From Zhongshania sp. (GTDB lineage Bacteria; Pseudomonadota; Gammaproteobacteria; Pseudomonadales; Spongiibacteraceae), in the NCBI GenBank assembly GCA_018066965.1, contig JAGPVP010000101.1, positions 1-33,697 on the forward strand: a DNA stretch of 33,697 bases, read 5' to 3'. Within the stretch, counting starts at the first letter, position 1; each line of letters opens with the position of its first letter. Under the pieces are notes generated by a model. It made no database searches and was not told the origin of the DNA. It saw only the letters and a program-made list of their open reading frames with translations. This document shows positions 1-8,254 of the stretch, in pieces. The position numbers and the translations under genes are program-made.

Positions 1-78
1 GTGTGTGATGAGGATGATCCAGAACCGACCTTAGCCGTGTGGGATAGCTTTAATTGGGATGATGCCAATTGGCAGTAA
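1..78 (+). CDS. C-terminal end of an acidic protein (partial)
   Basis: The frame is open from base 1 to a TAA at 76-78 and gives the last 25 residues of a protein that begins left of the window. The tail is acidic and tryptophan-rich (starts VCDEDDPEP, ends DDANWQ). The VCDEDD stretch resembles the end of a thrombospondin type-3 calcium-binding repeat, of the kind also present in the OmpA-domain protein at 8255. That is only a resemblance over a few residues. The rest of the protein is needed to identify it. Confidence 0.5.
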   Translation: MCDEDDPEPTLAVWDSFNWDDANWQ

Positions 79-135
79 GAACATCTTAATTTTCAAAAAT
101 CAGATTTTAGTTAGCAGTTTTAGGGGAATATAAAA

Positions 136-810
136 ATGAAAAAGCAGATTATTTTTGCAGCGGTACTGGGTTTTGCTACACCAAGCTTATTTGCCGGCGA
201 AGTGGATGCCTCTTCGGTCACAACGTTTAGCGCCGGTACTCCGGCAAGGGCGGCTGAAGTCAATAGCACCTTCGGAGCGCTTATTGCTGCGATTAACGAT
301 AACGCTGAGCGAATCAGCAATTTAGAGCTGGCGGAACCTAATAATTCCGTTGCTGGGGGCACGTACCAAATTCGCAGCATTAATAGCGAAGTGGCAGTGG
401 GTAGCAATGCTCAAGATGGCTATCAACAAAACGGTCCTAACAGCTTTGCCAATATTAGTAACGGCAGTCTTGCCGCTACGCTTAGCTTTTCTAACGAAGG
501 CCTTAGCGGCACATTTGTTGTGGACGCTGGCGCTGATAAAACCTATGAGGCAAATACGCCATCAAATCGCTTTCAGGATTTTTCTGATTCAGAAAGCGAG
601 TCTGAGCAGATTACCTACGTGCAAACTGGCAGCACGGTAAGCGTGACGTTTCCAGACGATGGCGACACCTTCACAGTTGACTTTATAGTGAGTGGTGATG
701 GTTCGGTGCTATTAACTAGGTCATTTGAGGCCGGTGATACTACCTTTAATGACGGTTCTACTGGTGAATTTTCCTTTATGGAATTATTGGTAGGGATTCG
801 TACCGAATAA
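136..810 (+). CDS. Small secreted protein of unknown function
   Basis: 224 residues. The N-terminus is a clear Sec signal peptide (MKK, hydrophobic core to about residue 18, cleavage after LFA-G near 20/21). The ATG has a good ribosome-binding site (AGGGG at 122-126). Residues 21-65 form a TFSAGTPARAAEVNSTF segment followed by a short helical or coiled-coil stretch (INDNAERISNLE). I recall this arrangement from other secreted proteins of marine gammaproteobacteria. The remainder is Ser/Thr/Asp/Gly-rich, has no cysteine and looks all-beta. It follows the acidic protein by 57 bp and could be in the same transcript. Function unknown; periplasmic or surface location is inferred from the signal peptide. 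Confidence 0.8.
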   Translation: MKKQIIFAAVLGFATPSLFAGEVDASSVTTFSAGTPARAAEVNSTFGALIAAINDNAERISNLELAEPNNSVAGGTYQIRSINSEVAVGSNAQDGYQQNGPNSFANISNGSLAATLSFSNEGLSGTFVVDAGADKTYEANTPSNRFQDFSDSESESEQITYVQTGSTVSVTFPDDGDTFTVDFIVSGDGSVLLTRSFEAGDTTFNDGSTGEFSFMELLVGIRTE

Positions 811-822
811 ATCTTGCTATTG

Positions 823-855
823 CCACTACCAAGCGCTGTTTGCGTTTGGTAGTGG
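823..855. terminator. Hairpin between convergent genes
   Basis: CCACTACCAA at 823-832 pairs with TTGGTAGTGG at 846-855. The stem continues through a G-U pair and GCGC-type pairs to 14 bp with a 5-nt loop (837-841). It lies between the secreted-protein gene and the stop of the minus-strand hydrolase gene, so it can serve both. There is no clear U-tract on either side. Confidence 0.55.
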
Positions 856-879
856 GTTCTCGCCTATAAAATCAAACGT

Positions 880-1944
880 CTAACCCGCAATTGGCGGATG
901 ATCATCGTACTCATCAGACATGGGGTAGATCTCTGGCTCAAAGGCTTCTCTAAACGCATTCACCTGCTCAAGTGCTTCTTCAATATTGGCTTTGTATTTT
1001 GCTATATGGAAGAGTGCGTCACCTTCATAAACAAGTGGTAAAAATGTTCGGCCGATGACGATGCCGTCGTCGCTGGCGAGTATTTTTACGTCTGAGCTGT
1101 TGTCGCCCATGGGGTCTGAAATCAGTGCTAGCACATCGCCTTTACTCACAAACGCTCCTAGCGGAACCAGCGCTCTTAAGACGCCGCTGCTGGTGGCGCG
1201 CAACCACGCAGATTGTCCGGTAATCATGCTGCTGCGTTTGGGCTTTTTGCTACGCGACGCGGGCAGCATGCCGATGTGGCGCATGACGTTGAGAATGCCG
1301 CTAACGCCTGCGCGTATGGCAACTTCGTCAAAGCGCAGGGCTTCGCCGGCTTCGTAGAGTAATACTTGAATGCTATTTTCGCTGGCGATTTCGCGCAGCG
1401 AACCATCTCGTGTTGCGGAGTGCAAAATGACGGGTGCGCCAAAACTTTCGGCCATAGCGAGGGTGGTTTTGTCTTTAATGTCGGCGCGAATTTGCGGTAG
1501 GTTGCTGCGGTGTCTGGCGCCGGTGTGCAGGTCGATACCGTGGGTGCATTTCAACACAACTTCATTGAGGAAGGTGTAGGCCATTCGTCCCGCTAGTGAG
1601 CTTTTTGGCGAACCGGGAAACGAGCGATTGAGGTCGCGGCCATCGGGTAGGTAGCGGCTATTGTTTAGAAAACCGTGCACATTAACGATGGGAATAGCGA
1701 GTAGTGTTCCGCGTATTGAGCGCAGCGCCTTATGTTGTAATAAGCGTCTAACAATTTCTACGCCGTTTATTTCGTCACCGTGAATGGCCGCAGACACGAA
1801 TAAGGTGGGGCCGTCTTTACGGCCGCGCACCGTCTTCACCGTCATGGATAATTCGGTGTGGGTGTAAAGATTAGCGACTGGCAGCTCTATTTGTTGGCGG
1901 CTGCCGGCGTTGATATCAACGCCGGCAATAGTTATTTTTTGCAT
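880..1944 (-). CDS. Succinylglutamate desuccinylase/aspartoacylase-family zinc hydrolase
   Basis: 354 residues, related to AstE/AspA of the M14-type carboxypeptidase superfamily. Zinc-site residues are visible: His55 and Glu58 in AAIHGDEINGVE, and His140 in GIDLHTG. DLNRSFPG and the presumed catalytic Glu198 in LYEAGE also fit. The C-terminal 110 residues form a small beta domain typical of this subgroup. I start at the ATG at 1944, 10 bp after the rimK stop. A longer frame to 2004 would overlap rimK by 50 bp and add a basic extension unlike the family. It is the last gene of a rimB-rimK-hydrolase operon. These enzymes cleave amide-linked acyl or amino-acid groups; the true substrate is unknown. 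A role in trimming RimK-added glutamates is my inference. Confidence 0.85.
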   Translation of the reverse strand: MQKITIAGVDINAGSRQQIELPVANLYTHTELSMTVKTVRGRKDGPTLFVSAAIHGDEINGVEIVRRLLQHKALRSIRGTLLAIPIVNVHGFLNNSRYLPDGRDLNRSFPGSPKSSLAGRMAYTFLNEVVLKCTHGIDLHTGARHRSNLPQIRADIKDKTTLAMAESFGAPVILHSATRDGSLREIASENSIQVLLYEAGEALRFDEVAIRAGVSGILNVMRHIGMLPASRSKKPKRSSMITGQSAWLRATSSGVLRALVPLGAFVSKGDVLALISDPMGDNSSDVKILASDDGIVIGRTFLPLVYEGDALFHIAKYKANIEEALEQVNAFREAFEPEIYPMSDEYDDHPPIAG

Positions 1945-1954
1945 ATTGGTGTTT

Positions 1955-2860
1955 TCAGCCCGTTCCTCGGGTTTTATTTTTATTCGGGCCGGCATTTTCT
2001 TCAATAAATTTCACGATTTCTGCAGCAACATTTTTCTTGCTGGCATTTTCGATGCCTTCCAGACCGGGTGAAGAATTCACTTCCATCACGAGAGGTCCGC
2101 GCGCCGAGCGCAAAATATCGACGCCTGCGACGTTAAGACCCATGATTTGCGCCGCTTTGACTGCGGTGGCGCGCTCCGCCGGTGTTAGGCGTGTTAGCTC
2201 GGCGGTGCCGCCGCGGTGTAAGTTGGAACGAAACTCGCCACTGGCTGCAGTGCGCTGCATGGCGGCAACCACTTTTTTACCGATGACTAGGCAGCGCACG
2301 TCGGCACCGCCCGCTTCTTTAATAAATTCTTGTACTAGGAAATCGGCTTTTAATTCGCGGAAGGCGTCGATAACACTCTCTGCCGCTTTAGCGGTTTCGG
2401 CCAACACGACGCCGCGACCTTGGGTGCCTTCCAAAAGTTTAACAACCACGGGTGCACCGCCCACTAGCTTGATCAATTCTTTGGTGTTGTGAACGTCATG
2501 GGCAAAGCTGGAAATTGGCATGCCGACGTTTTTACGCGACAGCAATTGCAGGGCGCGGAGTTTGTCGCGCGAGCGGCCAAGAGCGACAGACTCGGTAAGG
2601 CTGTAAGTGCCCAGCATTTCAAATTGACGAATAACCGCAAGACCGTATGGCGTAATAGAGGCGCCGATACGGGGAATGATGGCATCAAAATCTTCTAGTT
2701 TTTCGCCTTTGTACCACACCACGGGCTCGTGAGAACTGAGTTCCATATAGCATTTTAGGGTGTCTAGCACGCGTACTTCGTGGCCACGCTCTGTACAAGC
2801 TTCAACAAGACGACGGGTGGAGTAGAGGCGTCTGTTACGTGACAGTATTGCAATTTTCAT
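1955..2860 (-). CDS. rimK: Ribosomal protein S6--L-glutamate ligase RimK
   Basis: 301 residues, an ATP-grasp ligase that adds glutamates to the C-terminus of ribosomal protein S6. The N-terminus ([18 protein letters not shown]), the [11 protein letters not shown] segment, the ATP-grasp lysine/loop region ([16 protein letters not shown], about residues 138-153), ADVRCLVIG and the metal-binding end [15 protein letters not shown] are all characteristic of RimK. The length is normal for the family (about 300). It lies 60 bp downstream of the RimB-like protease gene and its stop is 10 bp before the hydrolase start, so the three are likely co-transcribed on the minus strand. Confidence 0.95.
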   Translation of the reverse strand: MKIAILSRNRRLYSTRRLVEACTERGHEVRVLDTLKCYMELSSHEPVVWYKGEKLEDFDAIIPRIGASITPYGLAVIRQFEMLGTYSLTESVALGRSRDKLRALQLLSRKNVGMPISSFAHDVHNTKELIKLVGGAPVVVKLLEGTQGRGVVLAETAKAAESVIDAFRELKADFLVQEFIKEAGGADVRCLVIGKKVVAAMQRTAASGEFRSNLHRGGTAELTRLTPAERATAVKAAQIMGLNVAGVDILRSARGPLVMEVNSSPGLEGIENASKKNVAAEIVKFIEENAGPNKNKTRGTG

Positions 2861-2920
2861 GATGAAAGCATCTCGTGGTTATACGGGCTTGTTGGCGGTG
2901 TGCTGTGATCCGCTTCAGCC

Positions 2921-3373
2921 CTAAATAGTTCCCGCCGTGCGCGGGGGTTTCTGGCTTGCACAGTACGAGCGGCCAGGGTCTACGGTGTAGCGACTTTTCA
3001 TTGCAGTGCGCCCCACTAACATGCGGAACATCATTTGCGAACGGTCTGCTAGGGTCATTTCTGCAGTGAATTGTTCGGCGCCGATGTTGATGGTGGTCTC
3101 TATAACATAGCGCATACTGCGGTGACCGCCAGAATCAGTGACTTGGCGGTAGTCTTTTATGCGTGCTCGGCAAGGCACGGTGGTGTTAGTTTGATGTTGT
3201 TGGGGATGAACTTTGAACTCTACCCACTGCTCGCCATTAATATCGATTGCTTGAATATCAAAGGCGTGTAGTGAAGAGCTGCGTGCACCGGTATCTATTT
3301 TTGCTTTGATACCGTCGATCCCCAGATCAGGCAGGCTGATCCATTCGCGCCATCCCAGTATTGTCAGTGCCAA
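2921..3373 (-). CDS. rimB: RimB-type retropepsin-like aspartic protease (ATP-dependent zinc protease family)
   Basis: 150 residues. The pepsin/retropepsin signature DTGARSSSLHA sits at about residues 27-37, and a second conserved block (LVGRTAM, then YTVDPGRSY) lies near the C-terminus, as in the 'ATP-dependent zinc protease/RimB' family. Pseudomonas RimB is a small protease encoded next to rimK and works against RimK-dependent S6 modification. The same neighbourhood is seen here: rimB upstream, then rimK, then an AstE/AspA-like hydrolase. The ATG at 3373 gives the usual short N-terminus (MALTILGWREW). The gene symbol is assigned from family and context; the protein could be a paralogue with another substrate. 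Confidence 0.8.
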   Translation of the reverse strand: MALTILGWREWISLPDLGIDGIKAKIDTGARSSSLHAFDIQAIDINGEQWVEFKVHPQQHQTNTTVPCRARIKDYRQVTDSGGHRSMRYVIETTINIGAEQFTAEMTLADRSQMMFRMLVGRTAMKSRYTVDPGRSYCASQKPPRTAGTI

Positions 3374-3460
3374 ACGCGGCCTCTTTGTAATCAGACTTCA
3401 AGGTGGCCAGCATAGCGGCTTAGCATGTCAGGTAATAGCGGTAGGATGAATTTTTGTAGA

Positions 3461-3499
3461 TTGCAGCAATGGCGATAAAGCATGGCGCCATTGCTGCAA
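3461..3499 (-). terminator. 14-bp perfect hairpin downstream of the aldehyde dehydrogenase gene
   Basis: TTGCAGCAATGGCG at 3461-3474 is the exact reverse complement of 3486-3499, with an 11-nt loop. It lies 17 bp beyond the stop of the minus-strand dehydrogenase. No run of U follows the stem on the minus strand, so this is either a weak intrinsic terminator or an RNA-stabilising end structure. Confidence 0.5.
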
Positions 3500-3515
3500 G
3501 GTGGTTGTGGTGGGC

Positions 3516-4964
3516 TTATTTTCTGATCATGGCGTTTAGGGTTTTATCGCATTTCTCGCCGTAGGGCGGCAGCATGCCCCCCAATTTTTGGAAGTTGACG
3601 TTGCTTTGCGTATAAATTGCCTTGGCGTGACTGAAGGTTTTGAAACCATCGTGGCCGTGATAGCTGCCCATTCCGCTGGGGCCGATGCCGCCAAAGGGCA
3701 GGTCTTCGCAGCTGACGTGGAATATCACATCGTTAATGGTCACTGCGCCAGAGATCGTTGAGTCGAGTATATGACGTTGCTCTGCTTTGTCTTTGCCGAA
3801 ATAGTACAGCGCCAGCGGACGAGGGCGGGCGTTCACGTAGCGAATGCAATCGTCGACGGCAGTGTAGGTTTTGATGCAGATGATTGGCCCGAACAGCTCT
3901 TCTTGCATAACCAGCATATCATCGCTGGGATTCACGATTAGCGTGAGTGGAATTTTATGGGTGCCCTGCTGCTGATTGAAATCCTCATTGGCGGGGTTTA
4001 TCTCACGAATGTCAGCGCCTTTTTGGCGGGCGTCGTCTAAATAGCTCAGCAGGCGTTGGTAGTGGCGCTCGTTAACGACGGAACTGTAATCTGGGTTTTC
4101 ACGCAGGGTGGGGAAAAGATTACAAATATAGCTGTCGGCTGCGGTGCAAAAATCCGCCAGTTGGTCTTCTGCTACAAACACATAATCTGGCGATAAACAG
4201 ACTTGGCCGACGTTCAGAATTTTGCCAGTAAAAATGCGCTCGACCGCCTCTTGTAGCGGATAACTTTTGCTGACAATAACCGGCGATTTGCCGCCTAATT
4301 CCAGCGTAACAGGGGTTAAATTGTCAGCAGCGGCGCGCAGAATGTGGCGGGCGATGCTGGTCGCGCCGGTAAAAATAATGTGATCGAAGGGTAGTGCAGA
4401 AAAGCTAGCACCCACGTCTGGCCCGCCGTTGAATACCGCCACCTCGTCGCTAGAGAAGTACTTGGCGGCCAGTGTTTCTAGTAGCGCGCCGGTTTGAGGG
4501 GTAACTTCTGAGCACTTAATCATGGCGCGATTACCGGCCGCAAGCACACCAGCCAGGGGTGCGAACACGGTATTTAAAGGAAAATTCCAAGTGCCAATAA
4601 TGCCGATCACACCTTTGGGCTGATACTCAACCTTGGCTTTGCCACCCATTAAATTCATTGGGAATGGCGCTTTGCGCTTTTCGGTTTTCATCCACTTTTT
4701 TAGGTGCTTTTTGCTGTGCTTGAGGCACTCAATGGTGGCGTAGATGTCAGACATGAGGGATTGGTGGCTGCTGCGGTGGCCAAAATCCAAGGCGAGTGTC
4801 TCGACTATGGTGTCGCGATTATCAAAAATTAGATCAATGGCACGGGAAAGACGATCGATGCGGATTTCTGCACTAACCGCGCCTTCGTTGGTGCAAAGCG
4901 TTCGCTGACTTGCTAGCGTGGTGCGCATGGCCGAGATAACGGAATTGTCATTGGGCTCGTTCAT
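3516..4964 (-). CDS. Coniferyl-aldehyde-dehydrogenase-like NAD(P)+ aldehyde dehydrogenase
   Basis: 482 residues, a complete aldehyde dehydrogenase. The conserved oxyanion Asn127 is in GTWNFPLN, the general base Glu222 in VTLELGGKSP, and the nucleophile Cys256 in LNVGQVCLSPDY. FTGATSIARHI and QEELFGPI also match. The shorter length and the NxGQxCxxPDYV motif place it with the coniferyl aldehyde dehydrogenase (CalB) branch, which acts on aromatic and long-chain aldehydes. The real substrate cannot be read from sequence. The ATG at 4964 has a strong ribosome-binding site (AGGGAGA). It is divergent from the SIMPL gene at 5044 and appears to be a single-gene unit ending at the hairpin 3461-3499. 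Confidence 0.9.
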   Translation of the reverse strand: MNEPNDNSVISAMRTTLASQRTLCTNEGAVSAEIRIDRLSRAIDLIFDNRDTIVETLALDFGHRSSHQSLMSDIYATIECLKHSKKHLKKWMKTEKRKAPFPMNLMGGKAKVEYQPKGVIGIIGTWNFPLNTVFAPLAGVLAAGNRAMIKCSEVTPQTGALLETLAAKYFSSDEVAVFNGGPDVGASFSALPFDHIIFTGATSIARHILRAAADNLTPVTLELGGKSPVIVSKSYPLQEAVERIFTGKILNVGQVCLSPDYVFVAEDQLADFCTAADSYICNLFPTLRENPDYSSVVNERHYQRLLSYLDDARQKGADIREINPANEDFNQQQGTHKIPLTLIVNPSDDMLVMQEELFGPIICIKTYTAVDDCIRYVNARPRPLALYYFGKDKAEQRHILDSTISGAVTINDVIFHVSCEDLPFGGIGPSGMGSYHGHDGFKTFSHAKAIYTQSNVNFQKLGGMLPPYGEKCDKTLNAMIRK

Positions 4965-5043
4965 TATATTCTCCCTATCGTTGTTGTTTTAAGTGGTGGT
5001 GAGTGGTTTGGCTGCTCTTGTTAATTAAATAAGGAATTCGTAG

Positions 5044-5751
5044 ATGAAAAATCGCATGGGTTTTATCTTGAATCGCAAAATTGCGTTTGTCTTGTGTGCT
5101 TTGCTGCCGATGTTTGCCGCGGCCGCCACTTTGCCCGATGCTCCTCATGTTGTGGTGTCGGCAGCTGGAGAGGTGGACGCGCTGCCAGATATTGCGCGGC
5201 TGCAACTGCAAATTTCTGAAACCCGCGATACCGCCGTCGAGGCTAAAAAACTCGTGGACGAGCGAACCGCTAGAGTGCTGACAGCAGTACGTGAACAGGG
5301 AATTCCCGATACCGATATTCGCGCTTCGCAGATTCGTATCTACCCCGACTACGAGTGGGAAGACGGTAAGCGTTTGCTGCGGGGTCAGCGTGTTGAACGC
5401 AGTATTGACCTGACTCTGAATGATTTGAGCCGTTATGGCGCGGTGCTTGATGGTTTGGTTCAGGCCGGTATTACCGAGCTGGGGAATGTCAGTTTTGATC
5501 TGTCTAATCGCGATGCTTTGATGGCGCAGGCTGTTCAAGCGGCGATGGCCGATGCTAACGCCAAGGCGGCAACGCTGGCGGCGGGCTTTGGTCGTCGGGT
5601 GGCGGGGGTCTACCACATTGATGAAGGCACTGATGGGCCGATTCGTCAGGAGCGCATGGTCATGATGGACGCGAAAATGGGCGCGGCGCCAATGTTGCTG
5701 GGCAAAGAAACCGTGAGCGCCAATTTGAATGTGGTGTTTTTGTTGAAGTAA
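5044..5751 (+). CDS. SIMPL-domain (DUF541) periplasmic protein
   Basis: 235 residues. After a basic N-terminus there is a signal peptide (IAFVLCALLPMFAAAA, cleavage near residue 28) and then a DUF541/SIMPL domain: VVVSAAGEVDALPDIARLQLQI, repeated Ala-rich helices, IRASQIRIYPDY, and a final strand VSANLNVVFLLK. Family members are periplasmic or outer-membrane-associated beta-alpha proteins of uncertain role, with reports of roles in stress tolerance and oligomeric assembly. A ribosome-binding site AAGGAA lies 8 bp before the ATG. An open frame on the opposite strand across this gene is His/Gln/Arg-rich and is only a shadow. It converges with the DUF2889 gene, sharing the terminator at 5796-5821. 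Confidence 0.88.
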   Translation: MKNRMGFILNRKIAFVLCALLPMFAAAATLPDAPHVVVSAAGEVDALPDIARLQLQISETRDTAVEAKKLVDERTARVLTAVREQGIPDTDIRASQIRIYPDYEWEDGKRLLRGQRVERSIDLTLNDLSRYGAVLDGLVQAGITELGNVSFDLSNRDALMAQAVQAAMADANAKAATLAAGFGRRVAGVYHIDEGTDGPIRQERMVMMDAKMGAAPMLLGKETVSANLNVVFLLK

Positions 5752-5795
5752 TACCGGGCTTGCGACGGGAGCTAACTTAGTGGAATGCCAGCCAT

Positions 5796-5821
5796 AAAAA
5801 AAGCACCCAAAATTTGGGTGC
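5796..5821 (-). terminator. Rho-independent terminator for the DUF2889 gene
   Basis: Read on the minus strand, an 8-9 bp stem (GCACCCAA/TTGGGTGC) is followed directly by seven Ts (A-run 5796-5802 on the plus strand). It is a classic intrinsic terminator facing the minus-strand gene that ends at 5952. Confidence 0.85.
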
Positions 5822-5951
5822 CAAGCGGGGGTGCTACTATGGAGTCGGTTGCTAATGGGTTTAGTCATTAACGATGGTCTTAGATTAGCGATAGACGTGT
5901 ACGGATAATATTCGTAATTATGCGTACATGAATGATTTTTTGTGAAATAGC

Positions 5952-6737
5952 TCATGTGAACGTTGGATCGCGGAACGTGAGCAGTTGTTCCGGGCAGTCG
6001 CTAAAGTCTCTGGCGCTGTCGGCGGTACGTTTTGCTATTTCGATTTGTGGTGTGCTGTAGCTGTAGCAGACACCTTGCATCACATCGCGGTGTTCAAGTG
6101 CGGGCTGTCCCGCTTGTGCATTAATGTTGTAGCGCCGCGCGCTGGACACAAAATAGCCTTTCTGTAAGGCAAATGCGGCTTCTTTTATATCGCCGCTAAA
6201 TTCGGTATTTGCCCACTTGCTAAAGCCCTTATATAAAACTTTGCCTTTGAGTGCCTCTGGCGCAATCATTTCCCAATTGCATGCTTGCCAGTGGTGAGTG
6301 AGTTCGCCATTGGTAAATATCTCTGAACGGGCTGCTTGCTCGCCGATTTGATCATCAATGCAAATGTCGTAAAGCCATTCCGCCTGCAGCCTGCGGGCGT
6401 GGCGAATAGCCATAAGCACGAGGTCTAGCAAATGGGTGCAATTGCCACTGGCGTCGGTGTGTGGAATCAGCTCTTGAACGTCATCACACAGGGGCAGGCC
6501 GATCAGTTTGCGAATAGGCTCAGCGGCGCCGGGGCAGGTGTCAAAGGGAATGCGTAACACCTCACTTTGAATGTCGGTGACAATATGACCGTCGTGACTG
6601 ACGGCACAGCGAAACGCGTGGTTGGTGTCTTCAAGCTCGCCGTGCACGGTGTTGCCGTTGCGTGAAAGGCGAATCCGGCGTCGATAGCGACCTTGACCGT
6701 AATTTGGGTTTTCGGGGTAGTCTTGCGCCGTTGGCAT
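5952..6737 (-). CDS. DUF2889 domain protein
   Basis: 261 residues, soluble, no signal peptide. Recognisable DUF2889 features are the N-terminal RRRIRLSRNGNTVHGELEDTNHAF, then IPFDTCPGAAEPI, GLPL and CTHLLDLVLMAIRHA. I start at the ATG at 6737 because GGAGGA lies 5 bp upstream on the minus strand. A TTG further out at 6752 would leave no ribosome-binding site. Members of this family are found in proteobacteria, often near aromatic or acyl-CoA catabolic genes. The biochemical role is unknown. It is divergent from the DUF4345/DUF4126 pair. Confidence 0.8.
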   Translation of the reverse strand: MPTAQDYPENPNYGQGRYRRRIRLSRNGNTVHGELEDTNHAFRCAVSHDGHIVTDIQSEVLRIPFDTCPGAAEPIRKLIGLPLCDDVQELIPHTDASGNCTHLLDLVLMAIRHARRLQAEWLYDICIDDQIGEQAARSEIFTNGELTHHWQACNWEMIAPEALKGKVLYKGFSKWANTEFSGDIKEAAFALQKGYFVSSARRYNINAQAGQPALEHRDVMQGVCYSYSTPQIEIAKRTADSARDFSDCPEQLLTFRDPTFT

Positions 6738-6859
6738 ACGTGTCCTCCACAATAGGCTACGATATTAACGACTTGGTGGCGAAAGAGAGTGGCCGTAGCG
6801 GTCTATTTCAGTGACGGTTTCGGTCATTTTTTTGTGCTGCTGTAATAAAAAACAATGAC

Positions 6860-7252
6860 ATGGCGGGATTCATGGCGATATTTCTAGTTTATTTAATGCT
6901 GGCTTGGTTTGGGATAGGCGCGTGGCTAATTGTTGATCCCACCGCCTTGGCAGGCTATGCGGGGGTGGCGGCTCTAACGCCAACCGGCGAAACTGAGTTG
7001 CGGGCAATGTATGGCGGTATGGAACTCGCCATTGGCGGGGCTGCGTTGCTGGCTTTATTGCGTCCGCGCTGGCGCTGCCATGTCTTATTTTTGAATGGTG
7101 TGGTTGCCGGCGGTATTGCTGGCGGGCGTTTGGTAGGTATTGCAGTTGCGGGTAATATATCGGTATATACGGTATCAGCCTTGACCTTTGAACTGAGCAC
7201 GGTGGTGATATGCGTGGTATTAGCTCGTCGATTGCAGCGCAGCGGAGAATAA
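6860..7252 (+). CDS. DUF4345-family small membrane protein
   Basis: 130 residues with about four membrane spans (residues 4-24, 48-65, 73-92 and 100-122). LWF-type opening, the Gly-rich first helix, ELRAMYGGMELAIGGAAL and RPRWR match the DUF4345 family, whose function is unknown. No convincing ribosome-binding site precedes the ATG at 6860; an alternative ATG lies at 6872. The next gene starts 4 bp after the stop, so the two are probably translated from one message. Confidence 0.7.
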   Translation: MAGFMAIFLVYLMLAWFGIGAWLIVDPTALAGYAGVAALTPTGETELRAMYGGMELAIGGAALLALLRPRWRCHVLFLNGVVAGGIAGGRLVGIAVAGNISVYTVSALTFELSTVVICVVLARRLQRSGE

Positions 7253-7256
7253 AACA

Positions 7257-8069
7257 GTGGAAGAATATCAGCAGTTAATTGGGGTTATTTCCTTAACCAT
7301 GGGGGTGGCGTGGGCGAGTGGCCTAAACCTTTACGCTGCTATTTTGGTGCTAGGGTTCGCCGGTTCGACTGGCGGTATGGAGTTACCTGAAAACTTGCAG
7401 ATTGTGCAGGACCCCGCGGTGATGTTGGCGGCGGGCTTGATGTACGCGGTGGAGTTTTTTGCCGATAAAGTGCCTGGTGTCGATACCGGCTGGGACGCAT
7501 TACATACTTTTATTCGGATTCCGGCTGGTGCACTGCTTGCGGCCAGCACAGTTGGCGATGTCAGTCCCGCGCTGCAACTAGCGGCCGGTATTGTCGGTGG
7601 TTCGGTCACGTCGGTCACGCACGCGGCCAAGGCCAGCACCCGTGTATTAATTAACACCTCGCCAGAACCGGTGAGTAATTGGCTGGCGTCTATTTCTGAA
7701 GACGTCGCGGTGTTTGGTGGTTTGTGGGTTGCGCTAAATCACCCAACATTATTCCTGATAGGCTTTATTGCCTTTTTGTTTTTAATTATTTGGTTGCTGC
7801 CAAAACTGTGGCGGGGCATTGCGCGAATTTTTCGTAAAGTGGGGCAATGGCTGGGCTTGGGGAAAGAGACCCGCGAGGCGATAGAAGATCCCTCTGCCCC
7901 TAGCAGCTCGCCACTTTCGCCGGCGTATATCGCGCCAAACTCCGCAATCCGAAAACCATTGGTAGAGGCCCTGCAGGGATTAGAGGCAATGCACAAGTCC
8001 GGCGCGCTCAGCGATGCCGAGTTTGAGCAAGCCAAGGCCTCGGTGATTGCAGAGTATCAGTTAGCTTAA
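7257..8069 (+). CDS. DUF4126-family membrane protein with C-terminal SHOCT-like tail
   Basis: 270 residues, GTG start with GGAG just upstream, 4 bp after the preceding stop. The first about 200 residues are a DUF4126 integral membrane domain (VAWASGLNLYAAILVLGF, ADKVPGVDTGWDALHTFIR, GGSVTSVTHAAKASTRVLINTSPEPVSN in pieces, and a strongly hydrophobic span near residues 160-182). A linker rich in Ser/Pro leads to a final helix pair, ALQGLEAMHKSGALSDAEFEQAK, typical of SHOCT oligomerisation motifs. The function is unknown. The fusion of DUF4126 and SHOCT-like segments suggests a self-assembling inner-membrane protein. Confidence 0.75.
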   Translation: MEEYQQLIGVISLTMGVAWASGLNLYAAILVLGFAGSTGGMELPENLQIVQDPAVMLAAGLMYAVEFFADKVPGVDTGWDALHTFIRIPAGALLAASTVGDVSPALQLAAGIVGGSVTSVTHAAKASTRVLINTSPEPVSNWLASISEDVAVFGGLWVALNHPTLFLIGFIAFLFLIIWLLPKLWRGIARIFRKVGQWLGLGKETREAIEDPSAPSSSPLSPAYIAPNSAIRKPLVEALQGLEAMHKSGALSDAEFEQAKASVIAEYQLA

Positions 8070-8082
8070 TCGATAGAGCTTG

Positions 8083-8098
8083 TGTGATTGCTGTCACA
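8083..8098. promoter_or_regulatory. CRP/Vfr-like binding site
   Basis: TGTGA-N6-TCACA matches the core consensus of CRP exactly. It lies 13 bp beyond the DUF4126 stop and 157 bp before the OmpA-domain gene, so it could activate the OmpA-barrel operon. No crp gene is in the window; the call rests on the motif alone. Confidence 0.5.
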
Positions 8099-8115
8099 AA
8101 CACCCGCCCTTACAC

Positions 8116-8139
8116 GCGCCTCGTTCTAAAAAGAGGCGC
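8116..8139. repeat. 7-bp hairpin in the 8070-8254 intergenic region
   Basis: GCGCCTC at 8116-8122 pairs with GAGGCGC at 8133-8139 around an A-rich 10-nt loop. It may end the DUF4345/DUF4126 transcript; no U-tract follows. Confidence 0.4.
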
Positions 8140-8207
8140 CATCGCGCATAAACTTCATGCGTCGCCGAGTTAAATGCGATTTAATCTACTGCTATATGGA
8201 ATTCTCG

Positions 8208-8222
8208 CGCTGTGTCACAGCG
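8208..8222. promoter_or_regulatory. 15-bp perfect palindrome upstream of the OmpA-domain gene
   Basis: CGCTGTG-T-CACAGCG is a perfect 7-1-7 inverted repeat ending 32 bp before the ATG at 8255. A possible -10 (TATATG, near 8193) lies just upstream, so the palindrome would sit at about the transcription start or in the leader. An operator role is inferred. Confidence 0.35.
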
Positions 8223-8254
8223 TTGCTTCAGCGTTTAGGAGTTAAGCTGTTTAC

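Noticed and set aside
1945-2004. Longer start for the zinc hydrolase
   Set aside because: It would overlap rimK by 50 bp and add 20 basic residues absent from the family; the ATG at 1944 sits 10 bp after the rimK stop.
4975-5955. A 326-codon open frame on the minus strand
   Set aside because: It lies opposite the SIMPL gene, is His/Gln/Arg-rich and unlike any protein family, and runs through the terminator at 5796-5821 and into the DUF2889 gene's end.
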